Shown piece after piece: positions 35,114 through 44,100 of a stretch of DNA of 64,000 nt. Every line of letters begins with the position of its first letter. The stretch's first letter is position 1. Both the position numbers and the translations under genes were made by a program. Under the pieces are notes generated by a model. That model saw only the letters and a program-made list of their open reading frames with translations, searched no databases and was not told the origin of the DNA. This stretch comes from JBGTGT01 sp051439375 (GTDB lineage Bacteria > Cyanobacteriota > Cyanobacteriia > Cyanobacteriales > Microcystaceae). The DNA is taken from assembly GCA_051439375.1 (NCBI GenBank), contig JBFRWB010000210.1, forward strand, positions 1-64,000, read 5' to 3'.

Positions 35114-37387
35114 TTACGATATTTGCTCACCCCATAGATTTTTATTAGGAAGAGATGGCATAAATAATATACCTAAAATTAATAAAAGTGCTAATTGAGT
35201 CGGTAACCAAGGTAACCACCAACCATTGGTTAATGAAAAGCGAACAACAAGATATAAAATTAAAGATAGAAGACCGATAGATAAAACACTACTTAAAATA
35301 GCGTATTTAGGAGAATAGGTTTTCAATCCCCAAAGGAGAATTCCTGTTACCATTGACCAAATTAACACCCAAATTCCCTCTCCCCATTGAGGAAAAACCT
35401 TAATCAGCGATCGCTCATCTAACACCGCACTAATCATCTGACTCACCATATTAGCGTGAACCCAAACCCCCGGTAATCGACCTATGGGTGTATCAATTTC
35501 ATCAACCATGACACGGGAAGAAGTATAACCCAGTAGAATAATTTTATCTTCTAGATAGTCCCCCGAAAATTGCTCATCAAGGAGATCAGATAAGGTTATT
35601 CTTTGTCCAACTTGACGGTTTGAACGATAATTAACCATTACCTGATTCACATTTCCCTCTAGATTTTGATACCCCCCAAACCGCTTAGTTAATTTGGGAA
35701 ACGTTACCTTTCCAAATTGCCATTCTCCTTGTTTTGTTATGTCCAAAGGCTGAATATTTTCTTTTCTTAAATAGCGATAGGCTAATTGCCAACTAAAACT
35801 ATAAGGCGTTGCACATAATGAGGGATTATCATCTAAACTGGGGTGATAAGTCATTAACTGACGACGCACTTTATTATCCGCATCTAACATTAAATCACTA
35901 AAACCCAGTTGCTGCATTGGAAGCTCAGGATGGGGTTGATAGCTATCACTAGAATTGCTATAAGAACAAACAGGAATGATATGGGAATGTTGGATAAAAA
36001 AAGTAATGAGTTTGTCTCTTTCTTCGGTTTGATTATCATTTCTGTGAATGTCCATCCCAATGACGCTGGGATTATAGGTATTTAATTTTGCGATCGCAGT
36101 TTGTAAAATATTATCAGGAATCAGGGGGTTGCGGTAGCGATCTAGGTCGTTATCTGTAATCTCAACAACAGTAATACGTTCATCAATTAACTCAGGTGGC
36201 CGTTGCTGCATTAATGTATCATAAGCAGTTAATTCTAGTCCTTGAAATATCCCCATCCAACGCAATGACATAATGATTCCTGTGGTTAAGAGACTCTTTC
36301 CCAGTATTTTAGTCAATGCTTGATGAGGAGCGTCTATTTTCTCCCAGATAGGAGATGGCGTATCAGGTTTATGATAAATTAGGGGAAGCCATGTCGCACA
36401 GGGAAATTCCTTTTCTAACCATTCTAATTTTTTTTTAGCTTTATATAAAGCAATCTCAAAAGGTTGTCCTTGAGTAAAGCTTTCGAGAAAATAAACTAAG
36501 AAATGATGCGCCACTTTATCAGGGATTAATTCCCTCATAACAATTGTATAAGGAATTTCCAAAACTTCTAACTGTTTAGCTAACCCAACGCCATCACAAG
36601 AATTAAAGATTGCTACTTTTAAGCCGTTTTTTTGTGCTTCTTTCATGGCATTTTCTACTTCATCAATGCTTAAAGATTCTTGTGAATTAAGATAAATACG
36701 TCCTGTGTCTCCTTTCGTTTCACTATGGCCAGCAAAAAAGATTAAATCCCATGATTCGTTCCACAAATGTTCATTTAATTTCTCCAAAGAAGGTTCATAA
36801 AGAAATTTTATTTGTTGCTTTGTCCATTTTTCTAAGAATTTACGATCCTTTGTTACATCAATCTCTTTTTGATACCCTAAAATAGCGAGAACTCGTTTAA
36901 TCTTAGGTGGCTGGAATGTTTTTTGACGGTTAAATTCAAGGGGAGAGAATGTTACCACAAATTTATCAATTTTTGCAAATAAGTCCCACTTTTCCCAAGG
37001 TAATTTTAGCAGTTGATTATCATTGGTTTGAATAATTAACTGATGTTTTTTTCCCTCTCGTAATTGTTCGCGGATACTCTGATCAATCTCTTGAAAAAGG
37101 GGGTGATTCAACCATTCATTAAAGTCCCTAATTAATTGTTGAGTAGAAGCCTTACCATCAAATTGCTGTGTTCCTACATCAATTTCTAGTGGTTGAATCC
37201 CTCGATGATAAGGCGCATAAAACTTACGATAACCTTGCCAATGTTTAGTTAATTGTTGATCTAGATTAGAATTAACTTGCAAAGTTCCCAGTTTTTCAAC
37301 GTAGGATTGATTCGAGTCAATTTCTAGACACACTCGAAATCCCTTCTCTGACAAGTTTCCATCTAATTTCAAATAAATGGTAATCAT
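35114..37387 (-). CDS. CHAT-CHASE2 membrane protein
   Basis: The 757-residue protein has a CHAT-type caspase-like domain in the first half, with His in LIFFAGHSETKG and Cys in VAIFNSCDGVG. A membrane helix near 365-385 is followed by a CHASE2 sensory domain (YDTLMQQRPP, ERITVVEITDNDL, VIGMDIHR, VWVHANMVSQM) and three closing hydrophobic helices ending near residue 745. CHASE2 domains sit outside the cytoplasmic membrane and sense unknown ligands. The topology would put the CHAT part in the cytoplasm. Preceded by DUF1822 at 19 bp, so cotranscribed. Signal and substrate unknown. Confidence 0.85.
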   Translation of the reverse strand: MITIYLKLDGNLSEKGFRVCLEIDSNQSYVEKLGTLQVNSNLDQQLTKHWQGYRKFYAPYHRGIQPLEIDVGTQQFDGKASTQQLIRDFNEWLNHPLFQEIDQSIREQLREGKKHQLIIQTNDNQLLKLPWEKWDLFAKIDKFVVTFSPLEFNRQKTFQPPKIKRVLAILGYQKEIDVTKDRKFLEKWTKQQIKFLYEPSLEKLNEHLWNESWDLIFFAGHSETKGDTGRIYLNSQESLSIDEVENAMKEAQKNGLKVAIFNSCDGVGLAKQLEVLEIPYTIVMRELIPDKVAHHFLVYFLESFTQGQPFEIALYKAKKKLEWLEKEFPCATWLPLIYHKPDTPSPIWEKIDAPHQALTKILGKSLLTTGIIMSLRWMGIFQGLELTAYDTLMQQRPPELIDERITVVEITDNDLDRYRNPLIPDNILQTAIAKLNTYNPSVIGMDIHRNDNQTEERDKLITFFIQHSHIIPVCSYSNSSDSYQPHPELPMQQLGFSDLMLDADNKVRRQLMTYHPSLDDNPSLCATPYSFSWQLAYRYLRKENIQPLDITKQGEWQFGKVTFPKLTKRFGGYQNLEGNVNQVMVNYRSNRQVGQRITLSDLLDEQFSGDYLEDKIILLGYTSSRVMVDEIDTPIGRLPGVWVHANMVSQMISAVLDERSLIKVFPQWGEGIWVLIWSMVTGILLWGLKTYSPKYAILSSVLSIGLLSLILYLVVRFSLTNGWWLPWLPTQLALLLILGILFMPSLPNKNLWGEQIS

Positions 37388-37406
37388 TGTTAGCTTGTAT
37401 CCTCAC

Positions 37407-38342
37407 TTATATGATAAATTTTTCTTGACAACTATCTGATTGATAGGTAACTTCAGCAAAAACCTGATCTCCTTCCGATGCTTTAAAAAGAAACCGTAAA
37501 TAAGGATTACTCTCTTGAGAAATAGCTTGCATAATAGGGGTTTCTGATTCATCTAAAATTTGCATTTTTACTCCCTTGGGTAAATGATCTTGAGTTTTGT
37601 CTGGATACACATCTATTGAAACAGTCATTGGTAAATCTTCTGTTAATTTTACAGCAACACCTAACACCAATGGTTTACTTAAAGACGGAAGTTGAATTAG
37701 TTTTCCTTTTTCAATCCACTTTGTAGCGTCGGATTCTGGAGAATATCTCACAGCAACGGGCGATATTTTAGGATTAACTAATTCAGAAAGTTCTTGCCAT
37801 TCTTGAGTAATTATTTCCTGCAACCATTGACCTAAACAAGTCAGAGGAGAAGGAGCGAGTTTTTCCCAAAGTTTATCAAGTGATTGGAAAGCAGAAAGGT
37901 CAACTTTTTCTGAATTAACGCTCTCTAAAAAGCCAATGATCTGAGCTTCCGTTAAGGATTGATTGAACTGAACGGCAACATAACCAATGCGATCTTGCCA
38001 TGTTTCTGCTGGAATATAACAAGTTTTGTGATTAGGTAAAACGGGTCGGCATTCAAGTTTTCCTTGATTTAAAACTTCTAATTCTGCTAGATTTGCCAAG
38101 GTTTGATAAATTGGCAATTGTTTGATATCTTTACTTTTGCTAGTTGGAATTGACAAACAACTTAGATAATAATCTACTGCGTAAACTGCCAAACAATTTA
38201 GATAGGTTTCTTTGGCTTTCTGGGGATGTTTTTGCCCTTGATAAAATTGTTGCGCCGCTTGATGAGCCAACCGAGTTAGGGGAACAGAAAAAGAGGATAA
38301 AGTCATGGGGTTAACCTTTAAGGTGATTGAGGGAATAGACAT
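37407..38342 (-). CDS. DUF1822 family protein
   Basis: A 311-residue soluble protein. The N-terminal half (HQAAQQFYQGQKHPQKAKETYLNCLAVYAV) and YIPAETWQDRIGYVAVQF match the DUF1822 family, nearly exclusive to cyanobacteria. The C-terminal part is beta-rich (LGVAVKLTEDLPMTVSIDVYP). An in-frame ATG at 38306, with AAAGG 8-12 bases upstream, is an alternative start. Its position between a sigma-like gene and the CHAT-CHASE2 gene is conserved, as I recall, in many cyanobacteria. Function unknown. Confidence 0.8.
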   Translation of the reverse strand: MSIPSITLKVNPMTLSSFSVPLTRLAHQAAQQFYQGQKHPQKAKETYLNCLAVYAVDYYLSCLSIPTSKSKDIKQLPIYQTLANLAELEVLNQGKLECRPVLPNHKTCYIPAETWQDRIGYVAVQFNQSLTEAQIIGFLESVNSEKVDLSAFQSLDKLWEKLAPSPLTCLGQWLQEIITQEWQELSELVNPKISPVAVRYSPESDATKWIEKGKLIQLPSLSKPLVLGVAVKLTEDLPMTVSIDVYPDKTQDHLPKGVKMQILDESETPIMQAISQESNPYLRFLFKASEGDQVFAEVTYQSDSCQEKFII

Positions 38343-38431
38343 ACAAACAAGAAAAAAAGACTCATATAAAAGTCAATTATTTAGCTGCTATAGGAAGGTA
38401 TAAATTACGATTTGATCAACAAATATATAAT

Positions 38432-39082
38432 CTATTCTTGTAGATAAGACTGAATAAGTGGGGCAAATTGTTTCAGTCTCCTCTGATAAAAGTTACTTAA
38501 ACTAGGAACAGGAATTTTTAGGTTATCTGATAGTTCCTGCCATTGATAGCCTTCATAACGCCTAAGACAAAGAAACTGAAAATTAGCACGAGGTTTCTGA
38601 GTCGGATAAGTCTCTTTAAATCTTCCATCTGGATCTTCTTTAATAACATTAATCACTTGCTCAGATAAGAATTGATTCTCAGGAGTATTGTGTTTAACCT
38701 CAGATACATTCTCTAAGTCATCTAAGGAAAAAATAGGAATGTTCTGTGCTGTATTTTGTTTATATTCACTAATTACATCTAACATAAGATAGCGCAACTT
38801 ATTGTTAATCCATGTCATAACCTCTCCGCGATCGCTGTCATAACGATCAACATTTTGGGTAATCCAATAGAACAAATTTTGTTGTGCTTCTGCATAAATC
38901 TCTTGGTAACTGTCCCTCAGATAATCAGGAATTAGCTGACGATAGTAGCTTAAACGACCAGATTTCTGCACAAGGTAGAGCATTTGATTCATCAATTTAG
39001 TTTTTTGGGGACTTTGCCGTTGAAAGCTTTTAATTTTCCCAACGAGCTTACTCAATTGCTGATTATATTCCTTGTTGGACAT
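38432..39082 (-). CDS. Sigma-70-like regulator heading the TPS/CHAT cluster
   Basis: A 216-residue protein with two helical blocks: one resembling region 2 (AEAQQNLFYWITQNVDRYDSDRGEVMTW and LDVISEYK) and a C-terminal region-4-like helix-turn-helix (FLCLRRYEGYQWQELSDNL, VPSLSNFYQRRLK). The layout resembles an ECF-type sigma factor, but the core motifs are weak and it may be a non-canonical sigma or DNA-binding regulator. It begins the minus-strand cluster. Divergent from the secreted Cys protein gene 196 bp away, so it could control both. Confidence 0.65.
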   Translation of the reverse strand: MSNKEYNQQLSKLVGKIKSFQRQSPQKTKLMNQMLYLVQKSGRLSYYRQLIPDYLRDSYQEIYAEAQQNLFYWITQNVDRYDSDRGEVMTWINNKLRYLMLDVISEYKQNTAQNIPIFSLDDLENVSEVKHNTPENQFLSEQVINVIKEDPDGRFKETYPTQKPRANFQFLCLRRYEGYQWQELSDNLKIPVPSLSNFYQRRLKQFAPLIQSYLQE

Positions 39083-39277
39083 TGTTCTTCAAGGTAGTCT
39101 TCCTATTTCTATCTGTTTATCTGAGGCGTGATTGCTGTTTTATCCAAATCTCATATTTTTTAACAATATAAAGAAATGTAACAAGTTGAATAATTACCAA
39201 GGGAATAACCCGATAAACCAATAGAAAGCAAAATTACCCTGTCCCAATTAAATTAATTATTAACGGATGTTTGCACA

Positions 39278-39682
39278 ATGTTAACGATTCAAGCTAATAA
39301 AAACGGCTCTTTTGATAGATTTATAAAAAATAATAAGGGTAAAATCGCTTTAGCATCCACTTTAACTACTTTTTCTGCCCTTTTTTTAGCTATTAATCCC
39401 GCTAAAGCCAATGATTATGAATATTTTATGGATGACTGTTTAGGACAAGGATTCTCTTTAAGTATTTGTTTGGAGGATGTTCCCGTCGTTATGTGTATGG
39501 AAGATGGGTATTCTTTAAGACAATGCGAAGAGAGGTTAGGTTATTCCTCTCCTTCCCCACAACCTAGTCGCTCATTTGACCAAGAAATGAGGCGAATCGA
39601 GAGAAGAGAGCAACGATGGCAGCGAAGCGTGGACTCTATCAATGAGTCTATCTGTTTAGCCTCTGATAGCTGCTCATTTTAG
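39278..39682 (+). CDS. Small exported protein with paired cysteines
   Basis: The 134-residue product has a long N-terminal signal (ALASTLTTFSALFLAINPAKA) cleaved near residue 44. The mature part begins DYEYFMDDCLGQGFSLSIC, with cysteines arranged as Cx9C repeats (DDCLGQGFSLSIC, VVMCMEDGYSLRQC) and a final CLASDSC. Two repeats of C-x-x-x-G-[FY]-S-L-x-x-C suggest a small disulfide-stabilised repeat. A basic, helical middle (RRIERREQRWQR) follows. No family recognised. Adjacent, divergent, to the sigma-like gene. Confidence 0.6.
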   Translation: MLTIQANKNGSFDRFIKNNKGKIALASTLTTFSALFLAINPAKANDYEYFMDDCLGQGFSLSICLEDVPVVMCMEDGYSLRQCEERLGYSSPSPQPSRSFDQEMRRIERREQRWQRSVDSINESICLASDSCSF

Positions 39683-39755
39683 CTAAACTCATCCTACTTT
39701 TGCCGTTTAACTTCCCCAAAGCGGTGTAAGTCCAATTTTTTCTCCAATGTCTCAA

Positions 39756-39797
39756 CGATCGCCGATTCCCTGTTTGAAAGAGCGATCGCTTTTTTTT
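39756..39797 (+). terminator. Terminator with HIP1-based stem
   Basis: CGATCGC (39756-39762) pairs with GCGATCG (39782-39788), followed by CT8. It ends the small exported-protein transcript. The right arm is a HIP1 octamer (GCGATCGC). Confidence 0.65.
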
Positions 39798-39915
39798 AGC
39801 TATGAAAAAATAAATTTTCAAAATTGGATAAATACCTCACTGTTTTCCCAGAGAAAAAAATGTCAGGCGCAATTCACCTGCTTTATTTCACGTTCTAATT
39901 GGAGAGAACTAGGAA

Positions 39916-41124
39916 ATGACAATTAGAGGCACAAATTCAAGTGACTTTAGCATTAACGGCACTTTTGGCGACGATATCATTGATCTCCTTGCAGGAGATG
40001 ATCGCAGTAACGGTAACTCCGGCAACGATACCATGTATGGCCGCCAAGGAAATGATTGGTTATTTGGCTCTTTTGGCGATGACCGACTCTTTGGTGGGGA
40101 AAACAACGATATTCTAGACGGATCTTACGGAGATGACTCCCTAGAGGGGGAAAGCGGTAATGATTTCCTAGAAGGTGACTCAGGAGACGATACCCTAATC
40201 GGTGGATCAGAGAATGACACCCTTTTAGGCGGGTCTGACGATGATTTCCTTGATGGTGGCTCAGGAAATGACTTTCTCAAGGCAGGACAAGGTAAAGATA
40301 CCTTAAACGGCGGATCTGGCAATGATTCCCTTTATGGCGAATCGGGTGGAGATAGTCTTGACGGGGGATCAGGAAACGATTTACTTAAGGGAGGATCGGG
40401 AGACGATACCTTAATAGGCGGATCTGGCAATGATACCTATTACGTCAACAGTAGCGGGGACGTGGTGGTTGAAAATGCCAACGAAGGCCAAGATACCCTA
40501 ATTACGAGAATTAACACCAATTTATCCCTTTTTGACTACCGTAACATCGAAGACCTAACCCTTGAAGGTTCAGCCATTGAAGGACGGGGAAATGATGCAA
40601 ATAACTTGATTAACGGCAACGATTCCAACAATACTTTAACGGGTGGATCTGGTGCAGATACCCTTAAAGGAGGTAACGGAGATGACAACCTTCAAGGAGA
40701 TAATGGACGCGATCGCTTACTCGGTGGCCGAGGCCGAGATACCCTAAGTGGAGGTGAAGCGAATGATTATTTGTCGGGAGGAAAAGGCCGAGACATCCTC
40801 AACGGTGGAGGTGGAGATGACGAACTTGCAGGGGGTTTCGGTAACGATACTTTGACGGGAGGAAGCGGCAAAGATAAGTTCTTTTTAAAGAGTCCCAGTC
40901 AAGGATTAGACCTAATTACTGATTTTAACCAAGCAGAACGGGATAAGCTGCAACTTAGTCGCAGTGGCTTTAACAGACTCTCTTCTGGTCAACTCACCGT
41001 TAATCAGTTTGAGCGTCATTTCGATTTTAATTCTAACAACCAAATTCTCTCTTATCGAGGAACAGCGATCGCTCAATTCTCTGGGTTGAGTGAATTAGTT
41101 CATAGCGACATCGTGGTTGTTTAA
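39916..41124 (+). CDS. RTX-type calcium-binding secreted protein
   Basis: A 402-residue protein almost entirely made of nonapeptide repeats of form GGxGxDxLx, e.g. GGSGNDFLKA and LNGGSGNDSL. These wind into parallel beta-rolls that bind Ca2+. The C-terminal ~65 residues (DLITDFNQAERDKLQLSRSGF ... DIVVV) have the pattern expected of a type I secretion signal. There is no N-terminal signal peptide. No HlyB/HlyD/TolC set is in the window, so the exporter lies elsewhere. GGAGAG (39901-39906) precedes the ATG. Immediately followed by a second RTX gene. Role: likely surface or extracellular matrix protein. Confidence 0.88.
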   Translation: MTIRGTNSSDFSINGTFGDDIIDLLAGDDRSNGNSGNDTMYGRQGNDWLFGSFGDDRLFGGENNDILDGSYGDDSLEGESGNDFLEGDSGDDTLIGGSENDTLLGGSDDDFLDGGSGNDFLKAGQGKDTLNGGSGNDSLYGESGGDSLDGGSGNDLLKGGSGDDTLIGGSGNDTYYVNSSGDVVVENANEGQDTLITRINTNLSLFDYRNIEDLTLEGSAIEGRGNDANNLINGNDSNNTLTGGSGADTLKGGNGDDNLQGDNGRDRLLGGRGRDTLSGGEANDYLSGGKGRDILNGGGGDDELAGGFGNDTLTGGSGKDKFFLKSPSQGLDLITDFNQAERDKLQLSRSGFNRLSSGQLTVNQFERHFDFNSNNQILSYRGTAIAQFSGLSELVHSDIVVV

Positions 41125-41185
41125 TTTCTGGTTCGTATTTTATTTCACTGACAACACATTTACCAATTTTAGGAGACATTCAATC

Positions 41186-44100
41186 ATGGCAATTCAATTA
41201 GGTGACGGTAACAACAGTTATCCCAATAACAAATTTCCCAACAATGGTGGGAATAACCATGTTGATGGGAGGGGGGGGAATGACACCCTTGATGGAGGAA
41301 CAGGTAACGATACACTTCTCGGAGGAACTGGAAAAGATTCCCTTCTCGGAGGAAGTGGTAATGATATCCTTAAAGGAAATGAAAATGCTGATACCCTTTT
41401 GGGTGGCACTGGTAATGACGAACTACAAGGACAAAAAGGAAATGATAGTCTTAATGGTGAGGATGGCAACGATATACTATTTGGCGGAACAGGTGATGAT
41501 ATTTTGAACGGGGGAAGTGGTAATGATACACTAGCTGCAACTTCTTTTGAAGATCAAGAAAAAGATTTAGGGCAAGATATTTGGGATGGTGGTGCAGGTG
41601 CTGACCAATTTAATATTGGTCGTTTTGATGGCCCCGGTAAAGCCACCATCGTAAATTTTAATTATGATCAAGGCGATCGCATTAATAAGTTAAATGAATA
41701 TAAACTCAGTGAAAATGGAAATGATGTAGATATTACAAACTCATCAGGCAATCTCCTTGCACGGATTCAAGGTCGAACAATCGAACAGGTTAAAGGAATA
41801 AAATTTCATACTGGACAACACACAACTAATGAAGATGCGGGTACAAGTTTCATCAATCCTGTTTTATCTTCAGGACTTACTTCTCTCAGCGTAATTAGTG
41901 TGAGTTCTACTCTGGGAATTCCCGTTTCTCTATCTGGTAGTCAGGTAAGATATGCGTTAGACAATCGCTATAATGGGTTACGTCAAAATCAATCTGTCTT
42001 TGATACATTAAATATCACACTACGGGATGCTGAAGGTGTCACTTATACCATCCAAAAAACAGTAAAAATTCAAGGTCTTAATGATGCACCGACTGCAATT
42101 TCTGATAGTTTTTCAGTCGATGAAAATACCCTTGAGAATCCTTTAGATGTCTTAGCAAATGATACTGATCCTGATCAGGGTGACACAAAAAAACTGCGCA
42201 GTGTAAACTCTGATTCTGCTGTCATTTCTGGTGATCAAATTATCTATGATCCTTCTAAATTTAATAACCTGCGAGAAGGACAATTTAAGAGTGAGAGCTT
42301 TAGCTATACCATGGAAGATTCCGCAGGAGCAACTAGCACAACAACTGTTACCGTTACTATTAATGGTCAAAACGATGCACCCATCCTAGAAAATTCTATT
42401 TCTGCTCAGACAACTGATGAAGATGACTTCTTCTCATTTACTATCCCTGATGATACGTTTAAAGATCCTGATGAGGGGGATACGTTAAGCTATTCTGCTA
42501 AGTTATCTAATGGTGACTCCTTACCCTCTTGGCTAGATTTCGATGAAAATACTCTCACCTTTAGCGGTACACCCACTAATGATGATGTCACGACACTCAG
42601 TGAGCCACTTAACATTACAGTAACCGCCATAGATGGGTCAGATAAACCTGTTTCTGGCTCTTTCTTTTTAACAGTTAATAATGTCAATGATGCACCGACA
42701 TTAGAGAATGCAATCCCCGATCAAATGGCCACAGAAGATCAGCCATTTTCTTATACTATTCCTAGCGATACTTTTGATGATGTTGATATTAAGTATGGTG
42801 ACAGCTTGGACTATTCTGCAACATTATCTAACGGAGATTCTTTACCGACTTGGCTTACTTTTGATAGCAACACTCGCACCTTTAGTGGTACACCTACCGA
42901 TAGTGATGTTGGTAACTTAGGTATCAAAGTCATTGCAGAAGATACCACAAAGGCTAAAGCAGACGATACCTTTATCTTAATCGTTAAAGATGTCAATGAT
43001 CCACCAATTGTTGAAGATGATAAAACCCTTCGCTTCGATGAAGATCAAACAATTTCACTAGATATTGCCGAACCCACTGATCCCGATGGTGATTCATTAA
43101 GCATTGAAGTAACAGAAATTCCTGACCCCACAAAAGGGGAAATTCAACGAGCAAATGGTTCACGGGTTGAGGTTGGTGATTTTCTAACTAAAGCAGAATT
43201 AACGAATTTAAAATTTGCTCCCGTTGTCAATGAAAATGGCAGTGGAGGAGCGTTTAAATATGAAGTAAGCGACGGTAATAATCCTTCTGTTTCATCAACC
43301 ATTACCTTAGAAATTGATCCCGTTAATGATGCTCCCTTTGTGAAGACTTCTATCCCTGATCAAAGAGCAGAAGAAAATGAATCTTTCACTTATACGATTC
43401 CTGATGGGAGTTTCGATGATGTTGATATCAAAGATGGGGACAGTCTCGACTATTTTGCCACATTATCTGATGACAATCCTTTACCTTCTTGGTTGAATTT
43501 TGATGATAATACCTTGACTTTTAGCGGTACACCTACTAAAGATGATCTTGAAATACTTAGCATTAAGGTGACTGCAACCGACACCGAAGACGCTTCTGTA
43601 TCGGATACTTTTGAGTTAGATGTTACTGAAGTGAATAATGCTCCTTTTGTTCATGATCCAATTGATGATGTGGAAATAAACGAAGGTCAAACCTTATCTT
43701 ATACCCTTCCGTCAGATACATTTAAAGATCCTGATGCTGGGGATATTTTAACCTATAAAGCAACCCTAGCAGATGGGGATACGGATGATGATTTACCTTC
43801 ATGGTTAACCTTTGATTCTGATACTTTAACCTTTTCTGGGACACCCCAAAATAATGACGTTGATATTTTAACTATCACTGTCATTGCAACTGATCAAGGA
43901 GAAAAATCTGCATCAGATACCTTCCAATTAACCGTTAATGATGTACAAAATCCTCCCGAATTTTCACCCTCAAGTTTTAATTTTACCATTCCCGAAGTAT
44001 CTTCGGTTGGGACAGTTGTAGGAACATTAACAGCAACTGATCAAGATAATGATGCCCTAACTTATTCCATTACTAACAATCTTGATCCTGATGAAGATGG

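Noticed and set aside
41117..41185. Earlier ATG for the large RTX protein
   Set aside because: It overlaps the previous stop, makes a hydrophobic lead with no signal design, and AGGAGA favours ATG 41186.
39916..41520. Regularly spaced repeats resembling a CRISPR array
   Set aside because: Spacing of about 27 bp without unique spacers; it encodes RTX nonapeptides in one long frame.
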